Assembly: GCA_018971775.1 (NCBI GenBank)
Contig: JAGXAB010000062.1
Location: 1 to 38,408, forward strand
Source of the DNA: Cyanobacteria bacterium REEB67
GTDB lineage: Bacteria > Cyanobacteriota > Vampirovibrionia > Obscuribacterales > Obscuribacteraceae
Direction: 5' to 3'
Length of the DNA: 38,408 nt
In this document: piece after piece, positions 8,572-16,686 of the stretch
Numbering within the stretch: position 1 is the first letter of the stretch
Layout: each line of letters starts with the position of its first letter
Made by a program: the position numbers and the translations under genes
Notes under the pieces: generated by a model
Told to the model about the DNA's origin: nothing
The model's input: only the letters and a program-made list of their open reading frames with translations
Databases searched by the model: none

Positions 8572-9869
8572 ATGTTGCCACTGTAATGCTCTGGGGAACG
8601 ACAATTGGAGCGGTTTCTTGGGACGAAAATCGCGGCTATTCAAGCTTTGAATATCAACCGAATTTTATTACTAGCGGTGTGCAGGTGGCACCACTGGTGA
8701 TGCCACTTTCATCGGCGATATATTCGTTCCCAGTTCTTTCTAGAGAAACATTTCAGGGGCTGCCTGGAATGCTTGCCGACGCTCTTCCCGATAGATTTGG
8801 GAATGCGGTCATCAATGCCTGGTTGGCCCAAAACGGTCGTCCGGCAAACAGTATGGATCCGGTCGAAAAACTCTGCTACATCGGTGCACGCGGCATGGGT
8901 GCCCTGGAGTTTGTGCCAGCAAAAGGTCCCCAAGCGAAAAAAACAAGCGCGATTGCAGTTGACGAACTCGTCAACCTGGCCAGTGAGATTATGACTAAGC
9001 GAGAAGCTTTTAAAGTATCAATCAATGACAAACAGAAGGAAATGGCGCTTCGTGAAATTCTTCAAATAGGCACCTCGGCTGGCGGTGCTCGACCGAAGGC
9101 GATTATTGCTTGGAACCGGACTACAAACGAAGTGCGTTCCGGGCAAGTGATTGCGGGGCCGGGTTTTTCTTACTGGTTGTTGAAATTTGACGGGGTCTCA
9201 GGCAATAGGGATAACGGATTTACTTTGCCATTAGGATATGGCCTGGTGGAATATGCATATTACAAAATGGCTCTAAGTGCCGGTGTTGAAATGCATGAGT
9301 GCCGTATCTTAGAGGAAAATGGAAGGCACCATTTTATGGCGAAGCGATTTGACCGCACAAGTGCGGGAGACAAAATACATATGCAGTCGCTTGGGGCAAT
9401 GGCACATTTTGATTATAATCAACCGGACATATATTCTTACGAGCAAGCTTTCCAAGTGTTGAGGCAGCTGGAACTTCCTAAGTCTGCAACCGAGCAGCTA
9501 TTCAGGCGTATGGCTTTCAATATAATTGCTCGCAATCAAGATGATCATGTGAAAAATATCGCGTTTCTGATGAACAGAGCAGGCCACTGGTCACTGAGCC
9601 CAGCTTTTGATATGACTTATGCTTACGACCCAGCCAACAAGTGGCTGGGCAAACATCAAATGTCCTTGAATGGTAAAAGAGCAAACTTCGTTCTCGAAGA
9701 TTTCGAAGACTGTGCTAAGACCATTTCACTCAAACGCGGGCTCGCTAAATCTATAGTCGCGGAGGTTCAACAGGCAGTACGCAATTGGAGCCAAATCGCC
9801 GAGGAAGCTGGAGTGCCTGTGGATAGAATCAAAAGTATAGAGGCCACACATAGACAAATTGTGGCGTAA
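8568..9869 (+). CDS. hipA: HipA-like Ser/Thr kinase toxin
   Basis: A 433-residue protein of full HipA length. The N-terminal subdomain contains the family signature FQGLPGMLADALPDRFG (about 62-78). The glycine-rich ATP loop GTSAGGARPK is at about 168-177. The catalytic block ARNQDDHVKN (321-330) gives candidate catalytic Asp325 and Asn330, and SPAFDMT places the metal-binding Asp at 348. All kinase residues are present, so the toxin looks active. E. coli HipA phosphorylates glutamyl-tRNA synthetase, but targets vary in the family and cannot be read here. It is coupled to hipB by a 4-nt overlap. The neighbouring divergent Wadjet operon suggests a defence context. Confidence 0.92.
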   Translation: MNVATVMLWGTTIGAVSWDENRGYSSFEYQPNFITSGVQVAPLVMPLSSAIYSFPVLSRETFQGLPGMLADALPDRFGNAVINAWLAQNGRPANSMDPVEKLCYIGARGMGALEFVPAKGPQAKKTSAIAVDELVNLASEIMTKREAFKVSINDKQKEMALREILQIGTSAGGARPKAIIAWNRTTNEVRSGQVIAGPGFSYWLLKFDGVSGNRDNGFTLPLGYGLVEYAYYKMALSAGVEMHECRILEENGRHHFMAKRFDRTSAGDKIHMQSLGAMAHFDYNQPDIYSYEQAFQVLRQLELPKSATEQLFRRMAFNIIARNQDDHVKNIAFLMNRAGHWSLSPAFDMTYAYDPANKWLGKHQMSLNGKRANFVLEDFEDCAKTISLKRGLAKSIVAEVQQAVRNWSQIAEEAGVPVDRIKSIEATHRQIVA

Positions 9870-10043
9870 ACCCTAATTGCCTGAACGGTAATAGTGACAG
9901 CCTGGCGCGTTGCTTCACGCCTACTGTTGCTAGATGGCCACCGAACAGCTCACCATATAACTTACCGCATTCTGAAAGAGCTTATGACAATCTATTTCTT
10001 ACCACAATTCGTCAACTCTTGCCACCAGCCAGTACAACCACAA

Positions 10044-10239
10044 ACAAAAAGACCGCCCAGAATAAACTGCGGCGGTCTCTTTGCTATTGCCTGACTGCCC
10101 ATTGCGGTGGGCTCAATATCTATCTACGCATTACACGAACCAGGTCAGGCAGTCCGTCACGTAAATCGGGCTCTTTGCTACAGTCTCCGGTCGACGTCGA
10201 CCTGCCGTTTCCACACTGCCCCTCGGCTCAAAGCAACCA
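10044..10239. repeat. Direct repeat, copy A (two separated blocks)
   Basis: The 26-nt block 10044-10069 (begins ACAAAAAGACC) matches 11175-11200 at 25 of 26 positions. The 23-nt block 10217-10239 (begins TGCCCCTCGG) is identical to 11201-11223. In copy A the blocks are separated by 147 nt that are absent from copy B. A third, more diverged block at 10379-10406 matches 11249-11275. Confidence 0.75.
10045..10078 (-). terminator. Hairpin terminator, probably for the minus-strand pentapeptide gene
   Basis: The perfect 8-bp stem AGACCGCC/GGCGGTCT has a 13-nt loop. Read on the minus strand, the stem is followed directly by TTTTTGTTTG, a good U-tract. On the plus strand the tail is only CTTTG, so it would be weaker for hipA, though it may act in both directions. 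Confidence 0.6.
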
Positions 10240-10464
10240 ACTTGTTAGCGGTTGCTCACCGGTTATGCAATTAATATAACCGCTTTCAACAGGCGATGGA
10301 AGTACCCCGGAATATATTTCATAGATTTATTTTCGACCGACAAAAGCAGCACACCGGGCTACTTATAGATAGCAGCGCAGTTGATAAGCGCTCGGCCCAG
10401 ACCGCCATACCCTTAGCAGCAGATCGCATATACAATTGATAGCGACTTTTAAACAGAGGCGAAG

Positions 10465-11139
10465 TCAAACGTCTTCCCGTACATCGACGCCAAGCAAATT
10501 GGCGAAATAACGCCCCAGAAACGAAGCCTGGTCTCCATCCAGAACGACGCCCTGCAGGTCGCCGGGATGGACTTTCAAGCCGGCCATGTAGGAGCCACGA
10601 AAGTCAGTGCCGCTCAGCTTTGCATCGTAGTATTCAACATCATGGAGATCGCAATCGAGGAAGACGCAGCCTTCGAGATTGCAAAATCTGAAATCGGCAG
10701 TTTTAAATTGGCAGTTTTTAAAAAGGCATTTTTTGAAGACGCTGCCATGAAATTGCATCAGCTCACCGCTGCAATTTTGGAACAGACAATCAGACAGCTC
10801 GCTGTCGACTGCACGAAATCCAGTCATTTTGCTATCAACGATTTCAATACGGCTGAGCTTGCCTTCGCACCACTGTGCATTGGAGAGATCGCAATTTTCT
10901 AAACGCAGATCGGCCAGCCGCGGCTTATTTAAGATGAAGCTGTTACAGCGTACATTTTCGAAACGCGCTCTTTCAATGACGAGCAAGCTAAACGCCTGCC
11001 CGATCAAACTGGCCCTCGAAAGAACGAAGTCCCCATAGTCGGCATCATCGACAAAAACGATCTCGCCAAGCGCGTCGCAGCCAACCGGCGGCAAGGAGGG
11101 CAACTTGAGCGTCAGTTTTGGTTTTGCATCTCGCGCCAC
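10465..11139 (-). CDS. Pentapeptide-repeat protein
   Basis: A 224-residue protein built mostly of A(D/N)Lxx-like pentapeptides, clearest in the middle and C-terminal half (e.g. TADFRFCNLEGCVFLDCDL). This predicts a right-handed quadrilateral beta-helix. The C-terminal segment VVLDGDQASFLGRYFANLLGV resembles the capping region of many such proteins. Some family members mimic DNA and protect gyrase (Qnr, MfpA), but most have unknown roles and nothing here singles out gyrase. I chose the GTG at 11139 because AAGGA lies about 8 nt upstream; the frame could also open at GTG 11187, but that would run into a repeat block. It has no signal peptide. Direct-repeat blocks occur on both sides of the gene. 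Confidence 0.82.
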   Translation of the reverse strand: MARDAKPKLTLKLPSLPPVGCDALGEIVFVDDADYGDFVLSRASLIGQAFSLLVIERARFENVRCNSFILNKPRLADLRLENCDLSNAQWCEGKLSRIEIVDSKMTGFRAVDSELSDCLFQNCSGELMQFHGSVFKKCLFKNCQFKTADFRFCNLEGCVFLDCDLHDVEYYDAKLSGTDFRGSYMAGLKVHPGDLQGVVLDGDQASFLGRYFANLLGVDVREDV

Positions 11140-11174
11140 GCATTCTTTCCTTATACTCTGCAGCAAACAATCAT

Positions 11175-11275
11175 ACAAAAAGACCACCCAGAATAAACTG
11201 TGCCCCTCGGCTCAAAGCAACCATATAGTCACTTTTGGATAGCCATCAAGTTGCTAAGCGCCCGGCCTGAACGCC
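11175..11275. repeat. Direct repeat, copy B (compact)
   Basis: Blocks 11175-11200 and 11201-11223 are contiguous here and match the two separated blocks of copy A. Block 11249-11275 matches 10379-10406 at roughly 80 percent with a one-base gap. The copy occupies the space between the AAA ATPase stop and the pentapeptide gene start. Confidence 0.75.
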
Positions 11276-11281
11276 TCCAAG

Positions 11282-12207
11282 TCAATGCTCCGATTGCGCC
11301 ACCATACTTAATCCGAGAAATTTACTCGTCAGCGGATTGCTCCGACTGAGTAAAACAAAGGCTTTTTCCAGGTCATCGTCGCTAACATGAGCATCGGCAT
11401 CGTCAGAGTCAGCCGCAAAGAGCGCCGCCTTTCTGAACATTTCGCGAATGAAGGCAGCGTTAGCCCCGGCGGTTAATTCTATGAACCTATCCATATCTTT
11501 GACCGCCAGAGGCAGGCCTTTAGCATAGAGCTCAAACAATTTAGTACGGCAGTCCCTATCCGGCAAAGAAATTTCGATTGCCTGGTCCACACGACCAGGC
11601 CTGGCTGATATTGCCGGTTCCAGAACTTCAGGTTTGTTGGTCGTCAACAGAAACAAAATATCTGCATCATCCGCGATACCATCCATTTGATTGAGCAGTT
11701 CAAACAAAATACCGTTGGCTCGGTTCTCGCTGCGCTCCGCCGCGACCAGGTCGACATCATCGATAACAACAGTGGCCGGCTGCAGGGCACGAGCCAATTT
11801 GCAGGCATCATCCATCCATTGCATCGTGCTGCCGGTTAGTAAAACTGTCGTGCGCCCGGGCATCTCAGTAATCAAATGCATAACCGTCAAGGACTTACCG
11901 GTACCGGGTGGTCCATAAAGAAGCAGGCCTCGCTTGAGATGGCGGCCTTCATTAGTATGTCCTGCATGTCACACCCCAGTGCATCTGCCGAGCCGCCAAA
12001 TGGCTTACTAGTCTTGGAATCGAACGTAAAGCCAGGCCCTGAGCTGAGAGAGAATCTTTGTTCTATGGTTTTGCTATCATACCTGAACAATAAAACTATG
12101 GCCAATAGCCGAGAACAACCAGTGCCAAGCCCTATAGCGAATGGCCATTTCTTAGACCCAAAACATTCGCTCCAATTGCCACAAGACTGATCAACCGTAG
12201 GGCGCAA
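11282..12207 (-). pseudogene. AAA+ ATPase (FtsH/Cdc48-like domain) interrupted by a frameshift
   Basis: The downstream frame holds Walker B TVVIDDVDLVAAER and the second region of homology with sensor-1 Asn (LLTTNKPEVLEPAISARPGRVD). Its best ATG at 11890 would miss Walker A, yet GPPGTGKSLTV is encoded in the same frame just upstream (about 11895-11925), preceded by HLKRGLLLY. That frame is closed by a TGA at 11969-11971. The N-terminal part continues in another frame from a TTG at 12207: a hydrophobic segment (WPFAIGLGTGCSRLLAIVLLF), then GGSADALGCDMQDIL. One missing base near 11950 would join both into about 308 residues. No HExxH protease domain follows, so it is not FtsH itself. It could be a real pseudogene or a sequencing/assembly error. 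The start is uncertain. Confidence 0.7.
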
Positions 12208-12235
12208 ATAGCTTGACGGCGCCCACGGTGCCTTT

Positions 12236-14158
12236 TCAAACGACGTGGATCTTTGGACGCCTTTCGATCAAAGGCTCGACCTCGCGCAAAATTTCGCGAG
12301 TGACCGGTGCGGTTTCGCCGTCTCCGAGAAAGAGATACTTGAGTACATAGACGATCGGATTGCCTTCGGTCCAGTACATGAAGGCATGCGGGACGACTCC
12401 GGTGCGATTGCGCAGCGCCAGCAATAGCGAGGCGATGGCGTTGGGCACAGCCGCGCTGCGACAGCGCAGGATGCAAAAACCCTCCTCCTCCAGCCCTTCC
12501 ACGAGGAGTCCATCCTCCGAAAATTCGGAAGCATCGGTGACAGTCACCTCGAGAAAAAGAAAGGGCATTTCCTGCAGGTGATGTTCATCGCGGGCCTTTT
12601 GCGCGCACTGCGCATAGTCGTGCATACCCGGTTGATGGGCGACGACAAAAACGGCCTCGCCATGCAAACTATCGACTATTTTTTCGGCGAAGGCGTCAAA
12701 TTTTATATTGCGCGTGCGCAATTCGGTAGAGCGTGAAACGCGCGAAATAAACGAGATAAGAAAAATGGCCAGGATGAAAAAGGCGGCAATGTGCAAACCT
12801 TCCGGGCGCTCCTTGATATTCATCACAGTCGTGTAAGCGAAAATCAAAGAAACAACGGTATACATAGTCCGGCCCGACCAGTTTTGCCGGGGCAAGGAGA
12901 GAAGCACGGCAAAAGCAGCAGAGCTCATCAAGACAAGGACGCCGGTAGCATAAGCACCACCCTGAGCGTCTACATTTGCCTTAAAAATATAAGTCACTAC
13001 AAACGATACCAGTGAAAAGAAAATCACCAGAGGACGAGTCGCTCGCGCCCAGGCCGGAGCCATACCAAAGCGCGGCAGATAGCGAGGGACGAGACTTAAG
13101 AGGCCGGCAAGGGATGAGGCACCCGAAAACCAGAGGATGAAGATTGTGGCGACATCATAGGCGGTACCGTAAATACTGCCGAGATAATGATGGGCCAGAT
13201 AGGCCAGCGCGCGGCCATTGGCCTCTCCCCCACCGCGGAAGGCCTCCGGCGGTATGAGTAGAGTGGTGACGATACTGCTCACAAGCAGAAACAAACTCAT
13301 AATGACCGCGGCGGCGGTGAGTAATTTGCGAGTATTGCGAATGCGACCGATTGGCGCCTCCTCCGTATCGGAAGGATCGCCCGAGACAAGAGGCATGACG
13401 GCGACACCAGTTTCAAAACCAGATAGTCCGAGAGCCAGTTGAGGGAAAAGCACCAGAGATTGCAGGGTCATATTCAAAGGCGTTTTGTAGATATTAAAGA
13501 GCTGACTTTGCCAGTGACCGAAGGCGTCTGGCTTGATCGCGACTTGATAGCAAGCGACGATTTCCACACCGGCCGTGAGCAGCATATAGGAGCCGACGAC
13601 GACTACGGCCATGCCGATCGCTTCTTTGAAGCCGAGCATAAATACAGCACTGAGTACGAGGAGCAAGCCAAAGGTAACGCCCATTTTGTCCTGCAGAAAT
13701 GTCCAGAAATGACTTGCCTGACAGAGCTCACGCACATAGCTGTTTTGCGCGATGTGAGCGGCGGCGTCAGCGGCGGACAGTGTAATGGTGATAATGAAAT
13801 CGGTGGCGGCAAAGCCGATCAAGCAGAGGATGAGAACTTTGCCCCACCAGCCCGGTATTAAACCGGCCAACATGGCTATACTTCCCTGACCATGCGGACT
13901 TTTTTCGGCGACGATTTTATACATAGGCAAGGCGCCGAAAAGAGTCAAAAAGACAAGGACGAGGGTGGCCGAAGGTGCTAGTACTCCGGCAGCCAGAGCG
14001 GCGATACCGGGGGCATAACCAAGGCTGCCGAAATAATCGAGACCAGTCAAACACATGACTTGATACCACGGCGCCTTTGCATCGCGCGCCTTGGCACTTG
14101 GCTTCATGCCCTCAAAGAACCAGGTGCGAAACTGTCTGGTTGTTTTCTGATCAGTCAC
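12236..14158 (-). CDS. APC-superfamily permease with C-terminal cytoplasmic domain
   Basis: A 640-residue membrane protein with about 12 hydrophobic segments between residues 30 and 485, typical of the APC amino acid/cation permease fold. The early block LTGLDYFGSLGYAPGIAALAAG matches the TM1 region of a bacterial COG0531-type subfamily, and ESPHGQGSIAMLAGLIPGWWGK follows TM2/TM3. A C-terminal soluble domain of about 150 residues (from about 490) begins FDAFAEKIVDSLHGEAVFVVAH and may be regulatory. The substrate cannot be read; amino acids or K+ are both possible by family. The gene starts with GTG overlapping the kinase stop (GTGA), so it is probably made from the same mRNA. That coupling makes kinase control of transport plausible, by inference. 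Confidence 0.85.
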   Translation of the reverse strand: MTDQKTTRQFRTWFFEGMKPSAKARDAKAPWYQVMCLTGLDYFGSLGYAPGIAALAAGVLAPSATLVLVFLTLFGALPMYKIVAEKSPHGQGSIAMLAGLIPGWWGKVLILCLIGFAATDFIITITLSAADAAAHIAQNSYVRELCQASHFWTFLQDKMGVTFGLLLVLSAVFMLGFKEAIGMAVVVVGSYMLLTAGVEIVACYQVAIKPDAFGHWQSQLFNIYKTPLNMTLQSLVLFPQLALGLSGFETGVAVMPLVSGDPSDTEEAPIGRIRNTRKLLTAAAVIMSLFLLVSSIVTTLLIPPEAFRGGGEANGRALAYLAHHYLGSIYGTAYDVATIFILWFSGASSLAGLLSLVPRYLPRFGMAPAWARATRPLVIFFSLVSFVVTYIFKANVDAQGGAYATGVLVLMSSAAFAVLLSLPRQNWSGRTMYTVVSLIFAYTTVMNIKERPEGLHIAAFFILAIFLISFISRVSRSTELRTRNIKFDAFAEKIVDSLHGEAVFVVAHQPGMHDYAQCAQKARDEHHLQEMPFLFLEVTVTDASEFSEDGLLVEGLEEEGFCILRCRSAAVPNAIASLLLALRNRTGVVPHAFMYWTEGNPIVYVLKYLFLGDGETAPVTREILREVEPLIERRPKIHVV

Positions 14159-16395
14159 GGCTTGATTCCGCTCGGACCAGCATAGTGAAAAGTGACATAG
14201 GGCAGTTTGATTTTCTCCAGAGTGGCGATTTGGTCGGCACTGAGTCTGCCGAAGTTAACTCTACGCAAATGCGGGAAGGTTGACAGTACCTGCGACAAGG
14301 TCGGATCAGCAAGGATAGCAGCTGGCAAGGCGAGAGTGCGCAAAACAGGAGCAGTGCTCAAACGAGACAGCTTATTGCCATGAACGACGCCACTATCTAT
14401 ATCCAGTTCCTCGAGAGACGGAAAGGCGGCGATGTTTTCCAAATCGCGTTGGTTAAGATTACAAGCTAGCCTTAGCCTCTTCAAGTTGCAGGATTTTTTC
14501 AACACAGGCAAAATAGCGGCACAGTCTTCGATGCCGGCCAGCTCAAGCTCTCTAATATTAAGAAGCCAACCGAAGCGAGCCACATCGTGCGGCCTGACAA
14601 TCCAGCCCTCAAGCGTGAATATTTCCGGTGCCTTGAGCCTATTCAAAATTTCCCAGGTACTAATCGTAACCTTCTGGTCATCGAGCAGCGAACCAATGCG
14701 CAATATTTTCAAATCTAGATAACCTGGCAACCTGCACATGGCCTGCACAGCAGCGTCAATGTCGATGACTTTGGTGAGATCTATTCCCTCCAGGTCGCCA
14801 GCCCGAAAGCGCGTCAAACAATCAGGATTAACCAGGACATTTTGGGCCGGCTCGAAAACGATGTGAGAAGGATAGGAAAAAAGAACGTTACCCGTAGCCT
14901 GCACCGCGGTCTTGCCATCAGACAGCAGACCGAGTGAAGAACCGGTCGGGAAATCGAAAGAAATCACTTTCCGGCCCCTGATCGTCACTATTTGAGAATA
15001 GTGTTTGTCGACCTGTTGAGTGAGACGAAAGCCGGAAAACTTTCTTGGATCATCGGCTTCTTGCACAGCCTTAAAGCTGGTTGCCTCATCGAGAGCATTT
15101 CCGGTTTGGGGATAGAGCCGTGCGGCAGGCATTGGTGAAGAGGTTTTTAAATTGATGAAATACCAGCCCAAACAACAAACGAGAAAGACTGAAATGACTC
15201 CGCCGATTGCCAGAATTGTGCGCAGATCATCGCCGACGGCTGACTTTGAGCTCAAGTGCGGAGCCAGAGCAGGACCTTGCTTTGCTTTAGTGGCCCGCGG
15301 GGCGCCGGATGCGCCTGATGTTGATCTTGCCGGCGCACCTCGCGAAACGTAAACGGGAAGCACCTCCTCGTTACGGCTGACCTTCTTCAAATCAGCAATC
15401 AATTCACGACAACTCTGATAGCGTTCGCGAGGACTTTTGCGCAGTGTTTTAGCGATAACAATTTCAATAGACTCGGGAAATTTCTTCCCGCCTCCAACCG
15501 AAGCGAGCGAAGGTGGCTCGGACTCCTGGTGACAAAATATAACCGCCGCAGCAAGGTTGCCGATAAAGGGAGGCCGCCCCGTCAAAGACTCGAAAAGCGC
15601 ACAACCGATCGAATAGATATCGGAGCGGTTATCGACTTTTTCCCCATTGCACTGTTCAGGGCTCATATAATAAGGACTGCCAAAAACATCGCCGACCATG
15701 GTCAAACTCTGCCGCTCTCGATCCTTGGTGGTCAGCTTGGCCAGGCCAAAGTCGAGTATTTTCACGGCCAGCTTGCCGCCATGATCCGCGACCATGATAT
15801 TTGCCGGCTTGATATCGCGGTGAATAATACCGGCGTGATGAGCGTAGTCGACCCCGTCACAGACCTGCAAAAATATTTCCAGCGCCCTGGCCAGTGGCAT
15901 CGGTCCCGTCCTCGCCACTAAATCTTCGAGGGTTTCACCTTCGACAAATTCCATAGCGTAATAGGGCAAATAACCTTTATGGATGCCCAGATCGGTCACC
16001 TTTACCAGATTGATATGCTCGATATTGGCGATCGCTTTTGCCTCCTGCTGGAAGCGCTTCCAGCTAAGATCGGTCACCTGCTCGGGGGCTATAAGCTTGA
16101 TGGCGCATAGCTTGCGCAGAGTCTGATGCTCAGCCAGATAGACCTCACCCATACCGCCATGTCCAATAAGCTTGATGATTTTGTAGGCACCGCCAACAAT
16201 GGCACCTTCCTGCAATCGCACCGAATAAGCGTCATCAATATTGCCCTGCGGATGCGCAGACCGGCGCAGTTCGGCAAAAGTAGTGCCCGGTTTCTGGTTG
16301 CGCAGATTCCAGAAGCGCCTCGAGATACTCGACAAGCGCCCAGCGGGAGTGCCGCCGGCGGTGGTGCCTTGATTTTGCTCATCCTCAATCGTCAT
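14155..16395 (-). CDS. Membrane-anchored Hanks-type Ser/Thr protein kinase with C-terminal repeat domain
   Basis: A 746-residue protein. The kinase domain spans about 70-340: glycine loop GHGGMGEVY (78-86), ATP Lys100, HRDIKPAN (192-199), DFG (215-217) and a SPE version of the APE motif near 245. All catalytic residues are present. A Ser/Ala/Gly-rich linker leads to one transmembrane helix at about 393-414. The outer C-terminal region (about 430-746) ends in a leucine-rich-repeat-like series (LKILRIGSLL, IRELELAGI, LKRLRLACNL, LEELDIDSGV, LRTLALPA, LRRVNFGRL) that could bind a ligand or protein. Start: ATG at 16395 with only a weak Shine-Dalgarno (CGAGAT). It is translationally coupled to the permease downstream and transcribed divergently from the VIT-like membrane protein. 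Confidence 0.9.
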   Translation of the reverse strand: MTIEDEQNQGTTAGGTPAGRLSSISRRFWNLRNQKPGTTFAELRRSAHPQGNIDDAYSVRLQEGAIVGGAYKIIKLIGHGGMGEVYLAEHQTLRKLCAIKLIAPEQVTDLSWKRFQQEAKAIANIEHINLVKVTDLGIHKGYLPYYAMEFVEGETLEDLVARTGPMPLARALEIFLQVCDGVDYAHHAGIIHRDIKPANIMVADHGGKLAVKILDFGLAKLTTKDRERQSLTMVGDVFGSPYYMSPEQCNGEKVDNRSDIYSIGCALFESLTGRPPFIGNLAAAVIFCHQESEPPSLASVGGGKKFPESIEIVIAKTLRKSPRERYQSCRELIADLKKVSRNEEVLPVYVSRGAPARSTSGASGAPRATKAKQGPALAPHLSSKSAVGDDLRTILAIGGVISVFLVCCLGWYFINLKTSSPMPAARLYPQTGNALDEATSFKAVQEADDPRKFSGFRLTQQVDKHYSQIVTIRGRKVISFDFPTGSSLGLLSDGKTAVQATGNVLFSYPSHIVFEPAQNVLVNPDCLTRFRAGDLEGIDLTKVIDIDAAVQAMCRLPGYLDLKILRIGSLLDDQKVTISTWEILNRLKAPEIFTLEGWIVRPHDVARFGWLLNIRELELAGIEDCAAILPVLKKSCNLKRLRLACNLNQRDLENIAAFPSLEELDIDSGVVHGNKLSRLSTAPVLRTLALPAAILADPTLSQVLSTFPHLRRVNFGRLSADQIATLEKIKLPYVTFHYAGPSGIKP

Positions 16396-16686
16396 TTAAT
16401 ATCTCGATTATTCGCAGACAGACCCGAAGGTAAACCGCACTTTTTCAGTTTACGTCAATATTGGCATTCTCGGGACTATCGGAACCCGGTCTCCAGGGAA
16501 AACCCCATCGACTCGAGGTAGACCATGACCTAAAGTTGGACTCCTGCTGACAACGCAGTCTTACCAGTAAATACTATCAGGTGGCCCTTTCACCGGCCGC
16601 GCCAGTTGCTCGTCGCCGACATTTTGCCCGGCGCTCGAGGGCCTCGCCCTGCCCACACTCCAAACACCCTTATCAGAGGAAATTTT

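Larger units (their letters stand above)
9870..10464. other. Intergenic region between hipA and the pentapeptide gene
   Basis: There is no convincing gene here; the short plus-strand frame near 9894-10094 lacks a ribosome binding site and family features. The stretch contains a hairpin terminator at 10045-10078 and an inverted repeat AGCGGTT/AACCGCT at 10247-10284 with a 24-nt loop. Three short blocks (10044-10069, 10217-10239, 10379-10406) are repeated in the same order upstream of the pentapeptide gene. Confidence 0.6.

Noticed and set aside
9894..10094. A 66-codon plus-strand frame after hipA
   Set aside because: It runs through the hairpin terminator and a repeat block, with no ribosome binding site or recognisable domain.
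13439..13861. A 140-codon plus-strand frame opposite the permease
   Set aside because: It is an antisense shadow of transmembrane segments in the real gene.
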